Assembly: GCA_964009845.1 (NCBI GenBank)
Contig: CAXGIQ010000078.1
Coordinates: 1-7,021 of the forward strand
Source: UBA7312 sp002715345
Lineage (GTDB): Bacteria > Bacteroidota > Bacteroidia > Flavobacteriales > UBA7312
DNA: 7,021 nucleotides
Reading direction: 5' to 3'
Below the pieces are notes generated by a model. It was given only the letters and a program-made list of their open reading frames with translations. It had not been told where the DNA came from and ran no database searches. Within the stretch, counting starts at the first letter, position 1. Every line of letters begins with the position of its first letter. Positions 1 through 7,021 of the stretch are shown in pieces. A program made the translations under genes and the position numbers.

Positions 1-3000
1 AGCGGAACTTTGTACTGAAAATAACTTTCTGACTCATTTAGAGTATTATCCTTATTGATATCTTCATTATTTGGAAGACTTGTAGATGCAGTAGATGTAG
101 GATTAGGTAAAGCAGAATTCCCTTCTAAACCAGCAAAACTTTCATACCTTCCCATGATTGATTCTTGTATATTATCAAGGTCTTCTCCTAAAAAATAGGA
201 ATAATTATCTGCCGAAGGGTCAGCAAATACTTTATCATACGCAATAGAAGATGTGCCATGCTTGGATATTACGCTTTCTATGTAATCATTGAAGAATGAT
301 TGTTCATCTGTATTGGACAACCCATCTAAACCAACATCTTGAAACTCCCTTGAGCCAGGATCGTTATCAAATGCATCAACTATTGAAAATGTACTTGGAA
401 CTCTTCCCCAGACTGTAGTGTCAACATTCTCAACTATTGAAGAAGTAGGCAATCCATTTTCAAAACTTTTATATCCATCTTTTAATATATCTTCCGATAT
501 GTTACCTAAATTGATATACAGATCTCCACCCGAATGATTAGGATCAACATCTTCATTAAATGGATTCATCATCCAGAACTCGATAAATTCAATATTCTGT
601 TCTTCAAAATCATTTGTTTCAAGCTTTCTACTTATACCAGCCCAAGAACTATCAGGATAAATCAATTCTCCTGAATCTCCTAATCTTGATATGTTATAAT
701 TGTAAGGACCTCTTTCTTGAGGATAGTAAGCTATATTCAACAATGGTAAGTTAGATATTTGACTACCTATATTAGGGTCTTTATTAGGGAATACCTCTCG
801 TTCTAATACTTCTCTTACAGAGTGGTGAGATAATTGCGATTCATCATCCCTAATATGATCTGGTGTCACAGTATTTGATCTATAAAATAAATTATCGATA
901 GTGTACCATGACATCTTTGCTCGATTAAATCCTATCGACAAATCATTATTAACAGAAGATTCTGGAAACAAAGAAGGGTCTCTTGGAACTGCAGCTAAAT
1001 TCCAAGCAATTGGTATTTTAATATCCAAACCTATACTACTTGCCTCAAAATCATCAATATAAGCAGTATTATCTATACTTCTTTGGTGACCTGGAATCAA
1101 ATGAGCAAACTCAGCAACAGCTGTAAATGTTGATTTTTCTTTTGTTTCAATAAAAGGGATTTTATCAATAACTTTAGTCATGAACGGAGAATCTTTTCTA
1201 TAATTCAAATCTATTCCCCAAATAGTATTCGATATTGGCTCCTCCCCAGTGTTGACTTTTTGAGAGCCCGCAGGGGGTCTTTCAGTTAAATTTAGGATGC
1301 TCCCGCCTATCATGAAATCATCAGTAAGCATATAATCTACATGGGTCCCTACTAGAGTTTTATACTGCATTCCAAAAAACGCATTGCTCTCTAATGATAT
1401 TCGGATTGGCGTACCTGCCATTAAAATTCCTTCGTTAATAATTGTCACTTTACCGAAATCATAATCAACCGTATAATCAATATTCTCCTCTAGCTGCATT
1501 CCGCCAGCTGTTACAGTTACAGAGCCGTCTGGAATATTCATAGTATTTAAAAATATCTCTGCGCCAGACTCAGACTTGTAGCTACCCTTAATTCTAAACT
1601 TATTTAGCTGAGGAAATTGACGCGCTACAGTAATTGTTGAGTCATATAAAACATCATAGACATATTTATCGGCTATAGACACATCATTAAACTGAGCTCT
1701 TAAATGACTTCCAAAGGGTTCTAACACAGGAAAGATTACCCTACCCGTTGCCTTTAATATTGTTGTCCCTTCAATAAAATCAAAAACTCCATCTGACTGT
1801 CTTTCTTGTTGATTGTTTAATCCATCTAAATTTAGCAATTTGATAAGTGGCACACCATTTATTGCTCCCTCAGATAAATAGTTTGTGATTGTTCCATTTC
1901 CAACAGTATTTTCATAAACTATATCTAGTAAAAAATCCTCTTGACTTAGACTATAAGCTCCCAAAGAGTATATGTTTTTCATCATCAATTCCCAAGTTGG
2001 AAGTTTCGGAGTAAAATTGACTCCTTTTAGTAGTTTTACAAATAATGTATTTGGTGCGCTTGGTCCAGTGCTAGAAAATTCTCCAATCTGATAAGTATTA
2101 CCACCAATGGTATATTGAAATGCTACTGCTAACACCTCATCTGGAGATAGTGCAGAGTTTAAGGATATATATCCTAGCTGAGGATGAATTGTATAATCAT
2201 TTTCATCAAGCAATCGTGCACGCTCTAACTTTTCATAGTCTTGAGAAATTTCATAACCATACAAGCTAGACAAACTACTTAACTGACTACTTAATTGAGT
2301 AATATCTCGAATTGCCGAATATTGAACATTCATCTTATTGTACAACTCATTTGCTTCGTTGCTTGGATACACAATATTATTGAGAGGCGCTGAAGCTACT
2401 GCAGGATTGAACACATACTGCATTGGCTCTCCTAAATCAATGAAAGAGATAATATTTCTTGTCCCTTCAGTTTCACCTGTTTTATTGGTAATCCAGACTT
2501 CTACTTTCGTAATGTTAACAGGAGAATTTATAAAAGGTAATTCTTCTAATGCAATATCATACCTATCTTTAAAGTAATGTGAAAGGAAGAAGTGTTTGTT
2601 GGCTTCATATTGATCAGCATATATATCAAACTGTGTCGTTTGCGCCCCACCTTCAACCTCTATAACTTTAGATGTACTTTTTTGTTGTGAAAATATAGAT
2701 GTTACGGTCGCTCGTCCAAACTGCATTTGAGTTTTAACTCCAAAAAGACTTTGACTTCCTGTAATTAATGTACCGTTAAGAGGAAGACTAACATTTCCTA
2801 TTTCTATTTTCTTGATAATTTCATCCTCATATCCTGTGTATTCAAGCTTCATATTATTCTCAAAATCAAAAGAAGCTTCTGTGTCATAATTGGTTGTTAA
2901 TCTTAGTTTATCTCCAATCTTTCCAATTACATTCATTTGAATTTTTTCTTCAAAATCAAATGTTGTATTTCGTTGTTGTTGAACTGGCAACCTTGGATTT

Positions 3001-3497
3001 TCTAACCTATTATGTTTAATCCCAAAAATTAGTTCAGCTGATCCCTGAGGACGAATATCTATTGTACTATTTCCAAAAATTTTATCAAAAGCTTCAGCGC
3101 CAATATCAATACTTAACGGGCCCTTATTTTCTTCCGAAGATGATAAACTCTTACTTGCTACTTTCGATTTCCAATAATCTTTAATCCCTTGTTGAAACTT
3201 AAACCTTTGGTATTCTGAAAAGGATAAAATTGTAGGGTTAGACAGATGATATGAACCTATAGAATGATTTAAAAAATACTCTCCTGTTTCAGCATAATAA
3301 CTTACTTGAGGACTTAAAGCAGAAGGTGTGTTTAAATACAAGCCGCTTGAAGGAGTGTAAATAGGGTTTTGCCAAGGAGGTAAGGAAGGTAATGTGTAGG
3401 GCAATGTATCCGATTGAGCAAACAGCTGATTAGCCTGCACTATAAACAACAAAAAGCACATCAGTGCTATGTTTTTAAATACTTGTTTAAGCCTCAC
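1..3497 (-). CDS. sprA: SprA, outer-membrane translocon of the type IX secretion system and gliding-motility protein (N-terminal part; runs off the window's left edge)
   Basis: SprA forms the very large outer-membrane beta-barrel through which T9SS cargo, including gliding adhesins, leaves the periplasm. I see 1165 uninterrupted codons here; family members are about 2400 residues, so the C-terminal half is missing only because the window ends. A signal peptide (1-27) is followed by conserved SprA blocks in family order: EIGNVSLPL (232-240), KVEVWITNKTG (331-341), DLGEP (354-358), HPQLGYISLN (438-447), FPVLEPFG (589-596), GSVTVTAGG (658-666), GEEPISNTIWGID (751-763), YIDDFE (813-818), NRAKMSWY (858-865), ERGPYNYN (928-935), NIEFIEFW (968-975) and FQDVGLDGL (1052-1060). 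The GTG start at 3495-3497 is chosen because it supplies the basic n-region (RLKQ) of the signal peptide; the first in-frame ATG (3459-3461, codon 13) would remove it. The gene lies 30 bases after ruvA with no terminator between, so it is probably co-transcribed. The family call is near certain; the start is likely. Confidence 0.96.
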   Translation of the reverse strand, partial: MRLKQVFKNIALMCFLLFIVQANQLFAQSDTLPYTLPSLPPWQNPIYTPSSGLYLNTPSALSPQVSYYAETGEYFLNHSIGSYHLSNPTILSFSEYQRFKFQQGIKDYWKSKVASKSLSSSEENKGPLSIDIGAEAFDKIFGNSTIDIRPQGSAELIFGIKHNRLENPRLPVQQQRNTTFDFEEKIQMNVIGKIGDKLRLTTNYDTEASFDFENNMKLEYTGYEDEIIKKIEIGNVSLPLNGTLITGSQSLFGVKTQMQFGRATVTSIFSQQKSTSKVIEVEGGAQTTQFDIYADQYEANKHFFLSHYFKDRYDIALEELPFINSPVNITKVEVWITNKTGETEGTRNIISFIDLGEPMQYVFNPAVASAPLNNIVYPSNEANELYNKMNVQYSAIRDITQLSSQLSSLSSLYGYEISQDYEKLERARLLDENDYTIHPQLGYISLNSALSPDEVLAVAFQYTIGGNTYQIGEFSSTGPSAPNTLFVKLLKGVNFTPKLPTWELMMKNIYSLGAYSLSQEDFLLDIVYENTVGNGTITNYLSEGAINGVPLIKLLNLDGLNNQQERQSDGVFDFIEGTTILKATGRVIFPVLEPFGSHLRAQFNDVSIADKYVYDVLYDSTITVARQFPQLNKFRIKGSYKSESGAEIFLNTMNIPDGSVTVTAGGMQLEENIDYTVDYDFGKVTIINEGILMAGTPIRISLESNAFFGMQYKTLVGTHVDYMLTDDFMIGGSILNLTERPPAGSQKVNTGEEPISNTIWGIDLNYRKDSPFMTKVIDKIPFIETKEKSTFTAVAEFAHLIPGHQRSIDNTAYIDDFEASSIGLDIKIPIAWNLAAVPRDPSLFPESSVNNDLSIGFNRAKMSWYTIDNLFYRSNTVTPDHIRDDESQLSHHSVREVLEREVFPNKDPNIGSQISNLPLLNIAYYPQERGPYNYNISRLGDSGELIYPDSSWAGISRKLETNDFEEQNIEFIEFWMMNPFNEDVDPNHSGGDLYINLGNISEDILKDGYKSFENGLPTSSIVENVDTTVWGRVPSTFSIVDAFDNDPGSREFQDVGLDGLSNTDEQSFFNDYIESVISKHGTSSIAYDKVFADPSADNYSYFLGEDLDNIQESIMGRYESFAGLEGNSALPNPTSTASTSLPNNEDINKDNTLNESESYFQYKVP
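3417..3497 (-). other. Predicted Sec signal peptide of SprA
   Basis: Residues 1-27 of SprA show the three expected parts: a basic start (MRLKQVFKN), a hydrophobic core (about 10-20, IALMCFLLFIV) and a polar end finishing LFA before Gln28. Cleavage after Ala27 would leave mature SprA starting QSDTLP, the usual pattern of a Gln or neighbouring small residue at the mature start in Bacteroidota exported proteins. Cys14 sits inside the hydrophobic core without a lipobox context, so a lipoprotein is unlikely. The cleavage site is my inference. Confidence 0.8.
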
Positions 3498-3527
3498 TTT
3501 GTTCTCTATAAAAGGAACACAAAAATA

Positions 3528-4106
3528 TTACATTTTTTTCAGCACTCTTTTCACCAATTCTTCTACCTCTAATGCACCTTTTTGCAACTCCTTATCTATT
3601 ACTTTCTCAATGGTATTTTTAGAAAATCCTAACATTGTTAATGCTGATAACGCTTCTTCTCTAGTTGTATTGTGTTTTACAAAAGGCTGATCAACTACAA
3701 TTCCTTGCTTCGATAATTTATCCTTCAAATCAAGGATAATTCGTTGCGCTGTTTTACCTCCAATTCCTTTAACACTTTTTAATAGCGACACATTCTCATT
3801 AAGAATGGCTTGTTGCGCATCTGCAGGAGAAAGGGAAGACAAAATCATCTGTGCAGTATTAGGTCCAACCCCAGAAACTGAGATAAGATACCTGAACAAC
3901 TCTCTCTCTTCACGCTCAGCAAATCCATAAAGTGTATGAGCATCTTCTTTAATAGATAAATGAGTATGCAACATACATGACTCACCCTCTTCTATTTGAG
4001 AATAGGTGTGCAATGAAATTCGCAACAAGTACCCTATTCCATTGCAATCAATCACTACAAAAGCAGGGTTTTTCTCAACTAATCTTCCTTTAACATGTGT
4101 AATCAT
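3528..4106 (-). CDS. ruvA: Holliday junction branch-migration complex subunit RuvA
   Basis: RuvA tetramers bind four-way DNA junctions in the cytoplasm and load the RuvB motor, which drives branch migration during recombination and repair. The 192-residue product is the usual size. An N-terminal OB-fold (about 1-62) carries the acidic-pin residues Glu54-Asp55 in KEDAHTLYGF, matching the family's REDAxxLYGF block. Two helix-hairpin-helix motifs follow, SGVGP (78-82) and KGIGG (113-117, continuing KTAQRIILDLKDKL). A variable linker (about 132-147) leads to a small C-terminal domain (about 148-192, EEALSALTMLGF) that contacts RuvB. The start MITHVKGRLVEK aligns with the normal N-terminus (MIGRLRGxxxEK in E. 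coli). The ATG lies 3 bases after the malic enzyme stop, which suggests translational coupling. The TAA stop (3528-3530) is in the same frame as sprA. Neither ruvB nor ruvC is visible. Nothing is missing or broken. Confidence 0.98.
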   Translation of the reverse strand: MITHVKGRLVEKNPAFVVIDCNGIGYLLRISLHTYSQIEEGESCMLHTHLSIKEDAHTLYGFAEREERELFRYLISVSGVGPNTAQMILSSLSPADAQQAILNENVSLLKSVKGIGGKTAQRIILDLKDKLSKQGIVVDQPFVKHNTTREEALSALTMLGFSKNTIEKVIDKELQKGALEVEELVKRVLKKM

Positions 4107-4109
4107 AAA

Positions 4110-6377
4110 CTACTTTTTGGTTTGTGCATCTACCACAGCAATAGTAACCATATTCACAATCTCCCTTACCGAACAGCCTAACTGTAAAATATGAACCGGC
4201 TTTTTCATTCCAATAAGAATGGGCCCAATTGCCTCTGCTTCATCCAACTCTTGAATCAATTTGTAGGCTATGTTTCCAGCTTCTAAATTCGGGAATATGA
4301 GTGTGTTTGCATTCTCTTTCAAATCGGAAAACGGAAACATATAATCACGCTTTTCTTTGTTCAACGCAAAGTCTGCCTGAATTTCACCGTCTATTACCAA
4401 GTTTTTATTTTCTTTTTTAAGTAACTCCGCAGCTTCTATAATTTTTTTAGATTCTGTTGTTTGAGAAGAGCCAAAATTAGAGTAAGACAACATGGCGATT
4501 CTTGGCTTCATGTTAAAACGCCTCACCGTCTTAGCTGTCAAGATTGCAATATTAGCCAATTCTTCTGCGGTTGGATTAATGTTTATTGTTGTATCTGCCA
4601 AAAACAGTGTACCTTTCTTTGTATTCATAATGAACATCCCAGCTACTTTATCAACCCCTTCTTCTGTACCAATTATTTGAAGTGCAGGACGGAGTGTGCT
4701 AGGGTAATTTCTTGTAATACCAGACACCAATGCATCGGCATCTCCAATCTCTACTAGCATTGACCCGAAGTAGTTTCGCTCACGCATCAATTTTCTTGCT
4801 TCAAATTGGGTAACGCCTTTTCGTTGGCGCTTTTCAAAGAAAATATCACCGAATTCATTTCTTCTTTTTTCTTCAGCATCGCTTTTTGGATCTATGATTG
4901 CCACTCCTTCAAGCTCCAATGCATTCTCGTCAATCAGCTCTAAAATTCGATTTTCTCTACCCAATAAAATAGGCTCTGCAATTCCTTCATCACGCACTTG
5001 TTGTGCTGCTTTCAATATTTTATAGTGTTCTGCCTCGGCAAATACAACTCTTTTCGGATTCCTTCTTGCTCTGTTGGTTATAGAACGAATGAGTTTATTA
5101 TCTAATCCTAGTCGATTGTTTAATTCAAGTTTATATTTTTCCCAATTTGGGGCTTCTACTTGTGCAACACCTGATTTAACAGCGGCTTTAGCAACTGCTG
5201 GAGCAACTGCGGTGATTAAGCGAATATCTAATGGCTTCGGGATTATATATTCCTTTCCAAAACTGATTGATTGTTCGCCATAAGCCAAATTCACAGTATC
5301 TGGAACAGGCTCTTTTGTTAGTTCTGCTATAGCTTTCACAGCTGCTAATTTCATTTCTTCATTGATACAGGTGGCACGAACATCTAAAGCTCCTCGGAAA
5401 ATGAATGGAAAACCAAGCACATTATTAACCTGGTTGGGATTATCTGAACGCCCCGTTGCCATGATGATATCTTCTCGAGCATTAACAGCTTCTTTGTAGC
5501 TAATTTCCGGATCTGGATTAGCTAATGCAAATACAATAGGCTTTTTAGCCATCGACTTTACCATCTCTGCACTTACAACATTACCCATAGAAAGACCTAG
5601 AAAAACATCAGATTTACTCATAGCTTCATCCAAAGTATTGATACATCTATTGGTAGCAAATTCAGCCTTTTCATCTGTAAGACCTTCTCTGTTTTGACGG
5701 ATAACACCCTTGCTATCCAACATCACAATATTTTCTTTTTTCACCCCAAGTGAAACATACAATCTAGCACAAGACATCGCTGCTGCACCTGCACCATTCA
5801 CTACTACTTTTATGTTGCTAATCTTTTTCTTAGCAAGTTCTAGTGCGTTCAACAAAGCTGCTGCCGAAATAATAGCAGTACCGTGTTGATCATCATGCAT
5901 AATCGGAATATTCAATTCCTCTTTTAACCTACGCTCTATTTCGAAGCATTCGGGAGCCTTAATATCCTCTAAATTGATCCCTCCAAAAGTGGGAGATATG
6001 GCCTTAACAGTCTGAACAAAAGTATCGACATCGGATGCGTCTACCTCAATATCAAACACATCTATATCCGCAAATATTTTGAAAAGAAGACCTTTACCTT
6101 CCATTACAGGTTTAGATGCTTCTGGACCAATATTTCCTAAGCCAAGTACTGCTGTACCATTCGAAATAACGGCAACCAAATTTCCTTTAGCTGTGTATTG
6201 ATATACATCCTCTTTCTTCTTACTAATCTGAAGACAAGGTTCAGCAACACCGGGAGAATATGCCAATGATAAGTCTCTTTGAGAGCTGTGTTTCTTCGTA
6301 GGAACAACCTCTATTTTACCAGGTCTTCCTTGTGCGTGATATTCTAACGCTTCTTTTTTTCTAATTTTTTTAGCCAT
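4110..6377 (-). CDS. maeB: NADP-dependent malic enzyme, hybrid form with a C-terminal phosphotransacetylase-like domain
   Basis: This enzyme oxidatively decarboxylates malate to pyruvate and CO2, reducing NADP to NADPH, in the cytoplasm. The 755-residue product matches the large MaeB class (about 760 in E. coli). The malic N-domain holds the catalytic Tyr40 (AYSPGV) and Lys95 (MEGKG). The metal site is Glu137-Asp138 (NLEDI) and Asp162/Asp163 in HDDQHGTA (161-168). The nucleotide-binding domain has NGAGAAA (194-200), ANPDPE (286-291), ATGRSD (307-312) and Asn318-Asn319 before LGFPF. From about 430 to 745 lies a phosphotransacetylase-like domain; in this family it binds acetyl-CoA as a regulator rather than catalysing. 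Its final block reads LQLGCSVREIV, lacking the Ser-Arg of active enzymes. I chose the ATG at 6375-6377 (MAKKIRKKEALEYH), the usual family start, over an in-frame TTG at 6384-6386. The stop is TAG, 3 bases before ruvA. NADP over NAD preference is taken from the family, not proven by sequence. Confidence 0.96.
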   Translation of the reverse strand: MAKKIRKKEALEYHAQGRPGKIEVVPTKKHSSQRDLSLAYSPGVAEPCLQISKKKEDVYQYTAKGNLVAVISNGTAVLGLGNIGPEASKPVMEGKGLLFKIFADIDVFDIEVDASDVDTFVQTVKAISPTFGGINLEDIKAPECFEIERRLKEELNIPIMHDDQHGTAIISAAALLNALELAKKKISNIKVVVNGAGAAAMSCARLYVSLGVKKENIVMLDSKGVIRQNREGLTDEKAEFATNRCINTLDEAMSKSDVFLGLSMGNVVSAEMVKSMAKKPIVFALANPDPEISYKEAVNAREDIIMATGRSDNPNQVNNVLGFPFIFRGALDVRATCINEEMKLAAVKAIAELTKEPVPDTVNLAYGEQSISFGKEYIIPKPLDIRLITAVAPAVAKAAVKSGVAQVEAPNWEKYKLELNNRLGLDNKLIRSITNRARRNPKRVVFAEAEHYKILKAAQQVRDEGIAEPILLGRENRILELIDENALELEGVAIIDPKSDAEEKRRNEFGDIFFEKRQRKGVTQFEARKLMRERNYFGSMLVEIGDADALVSGITRNYPSTLRPALQIIGTEEGVDKVAGMFIMNTKKGTLFLADTTININPTAEELANIAILTAKTVRRFNMKPRIAMLSYSNFGSSQTTESKKIIEAAELLKKENKNLVIDGEIQADFALNKEKRDYMFPFSDLKENANTLIFPNLEAGNIAYKLIQELDEAEAIGPILIGMKKPVHILQLGCSVREIVNMVTIAVVDAQTKK

Positions 6378-6417
6378 CGATACCAATTGTGATGTAAAAC
6401 TATCAATATTAACGAAT

Positions 6418-6442
6418 AAAAAAAGCCGGCAAAGCCGGCTTT
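6418..6442 (-). terminator. Intrinsic (Rho-independent) terminator of the upstream secreted-protein gene
   Basis: Read on the minus strand, a 9-base stem AAAGCCGGC pairs perfectly with GCCGGCTTT around a 3-base TTT loop and runs into seven consecutive T (6424 to 6418). It lies about 20 bases after the stop codon at 6464-6466 and before the malic enzyme start, so it ends the cargo gene's transcript and isolates the maeB-ruvA-sprA unit. On the plus strand the hairpin is followed by only three T, so it looks one-directional. The GC-rich stem stands out sharply in this AT-rich DNA. Confidence 0.92.
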
Positions 6443-6463
6443 ATCAATAGTGCTTTGTTGATA

Positions 6464-7021
6464 TTACTCTGACACTATTAATCTTTTTATTTCATGCAAC
6501 TTACCATCTATCATGATGTTTGCAAAATACAAGCCTGCATTAAGATTTGTTACTGTAAATCTCAACTCTCCTTTATCGCTAGAAAGTTGATGTTTTTTTA
6601 CTGTATTACCTAACATATCTAACACAACCACCTCACATTGTTGGGCAGGTAGTACACTATAAGAAAATTTTGTAATTAACGAACTTGGATTAGGATAAAA
6701 TTCTGAAAAATAATAGGAGTTAAAATCATCAATATCAACTGTAGAAGAAGCATAATATCTAACTACTACACATGCTGAGTCAGCTACATTTTGTTCATCA
6801 AAAGCACAATAACGAATTCTTGTTTCGCCTTCATTACCATTTGGGCTGTAATGAACTGAAAAGCTAGATTCATTAATTTCACCCCCAGAAAAATTAATTG
6901 GATTTGTAGAAATGTTAACAATAGGCAAATAACAAAGATCCCAGCAAAAATAATTTGAAGAACCCTCAGTTTCATTAATTACTTCTCTACTGACTTTTAT
7001 ATTTTTAGAAACATTTGAAGT
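6464..7021 (-). CDS. Secreted protein with T9SS type A C-terminal sorting domain (C-terminal 185 residues; start lies beyond the right edge)
   Basis: The frame is open from the window edge to TAA at 6464-6466, so the true start lies outside; the TTG at 6926-6928 and other internal codons are not starts. The last ~78 residues (about 108-185 of the fragment) are a type A sorting domain: FYPNP (108-112), LDMLGNTV (134-141), LNAGLYFANI (160-169) and the closing KRLIVSE (179-185). In this class the domain directs export through the T9SS and is removed or anchored at the cell surface. Before it (about 1-90) is a beta-rich module with two cysteine pairs: Cys26/Cys30 in NYFCWDLCY and Cys72/Cys84 in YCAFDE and DSACVVV. 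I recognise this as a recurring module in Bacteroidota cargo proteins but know no defined function for it. The role of the whole protein, set by the missing N-terminal part, cannot be told. The hairpin at 6418-6442 terminates the gene. Confidence 0.9.
   Translation of the reverse strand, partial: TSNVSKNIKVSREVINETEGSSNYFCWDLCYLPIVNISTNPINFSGGEINESSFSVHYSPNGNEGETRIRYCAFDEQNVADSACVVVRYYASSTVDIDDFNSYYFSEFYPNPSSLITKFSYSVLPAQQCEVVVLDMLGNTVKKHQLSSDKGELRFTVTNLNAGLYFANIMIDGKLHEIKRLIVSE

Noticed and set aside
2338..2577. 79-codon open frame on the plus strand
   Set aside because: It lies wholly antisense to conserved SprA sequence (including the VEVWITNKTG block) and encodes nothing recognisable.
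3459..3461. ATG as an alternative sprA start
   Set aside because: It would begin inside the hydrophobic core and give a signal peptide without a basic n-region; the GTG 12 codons earlier gives a complete one.
1..3497. Suspicion that the left half, with no stop-bounded minus-strand gene, is non-coding or a decayed gene
   Set aside because: Codon-by-codon reading of the minus strand from 3497 to the edge gives one uninterrupted frame with SprA motifs throughout. It appears unbounded only because its stop codon lies outside the window.
3469..3690. 73-codon open frame on the plus strand across the ruvA-sprA junction
   Set aside because: Antisense shadow of the ruvA 3' end and sprA signal peptide; the translation is low-complexity Ser/Thr/Asn/Phe-rich with no family resemblance.
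4461..4757. Overlapping plus-strand open frames (98 and 62 codons) inside the malic enzyme
   Set aside because: Both are antisense to the conserved phosphotransacetylase-like domain. Two mutually overlapping frames without recognisable content are typical coding shadows.
5074..5283. 69-codon open frame on the plus strand
   Set aside because: Antisense to the linker between the malic and phosphotransacetylase-like domains; no recognisable product.
6395..6402. Possible Bacteroidota-type promoter before the malic enzyme: TAGTTTTA on the minus strand, resembling the -7 consensus TAnnTTTG
   Set aside because: The last base does not match. The nearest upstream TTTG-type -33 element lies in the terminator loop about 27 bases away, beyond the usual spacing. 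A promoter for the operon is expected in the 86-base gap but I cannot place it.
6401..6463. Copies of TATCAATA at 6401-6408 and 6442-6449, and inverted TTGATA at 6458-6463 around the terminator
   Set aside because: Short, AT-rich and expected by chance in this composition. No symmetry or spacing points to an operator or recombination site.
6784..6975. 63-codon minus-strand frame with a hydrophobic stretch that looks like a small membrane protein
   Set aside because: It overlaps the sorting-domain protein in another frame, and the real frame there carries conserved module motifs (FCWDLCY, YCAFDE).

Overview
The window reads as an ordinary stretch of chromosome from a bacterium of the phylum Bacteroidota, most likely a Flavobacteriales-like organism. 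This rests on SprA, the outer-membrane translocon of the type IX secretion system (T9SS), and on a T9SS type A C-terminal sorting domain in a second gene; both are confined to that phylum. The DNA is AT-rich by eye, and the starts I examined lack obvious Shine-Dalgarno sequences, which also fits. All four genes lie on the minus strand, so transcription runs from high to low coordinates.

In transcription order: (1) The right edge (6464-7021) holds the last 185 codons of a secreted protein that ends in a T9SS type A sorting signal. It is followed by a clear intrinsic terminator at 6418-6442. (2) An 86-base gap leads into a complete hybrid malic enzyme (maeB-type, 4110-6377) with a degenerate phosphotransacetylase-like C-terminal domain. 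(3) Three bases later comes complete ruvA (3528-4106), a subunit of the Holliday-junction branch-migration complex. (4) Thirty bases later, sprA starts at a GTG (3497) and runs uninterrupted off the left edge. The window holds its first 1165 residues, roughly half of a usual SprA.

The malic enzyme, ruvA and sprA are tightly packed with no terminator between them, so they probably share a transcript although their jobs (NADPH/pyruvate supply, DNA recombination, protein export) are unrelated. The secreted protein is the kind of substrate that SprA exports, but the terminator separates it from the three-gene unit.

Half of the window (1-3497) is a single coding sequence with no stop inside the window. 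I translated it codon by codon and found it intact. I found no RNA genes, insertion sequences, CRISPR arrays, prophage or defence genes, and no evidence for an undescribed system. The findings below are mostly points of protein architecture and gene arrangement.
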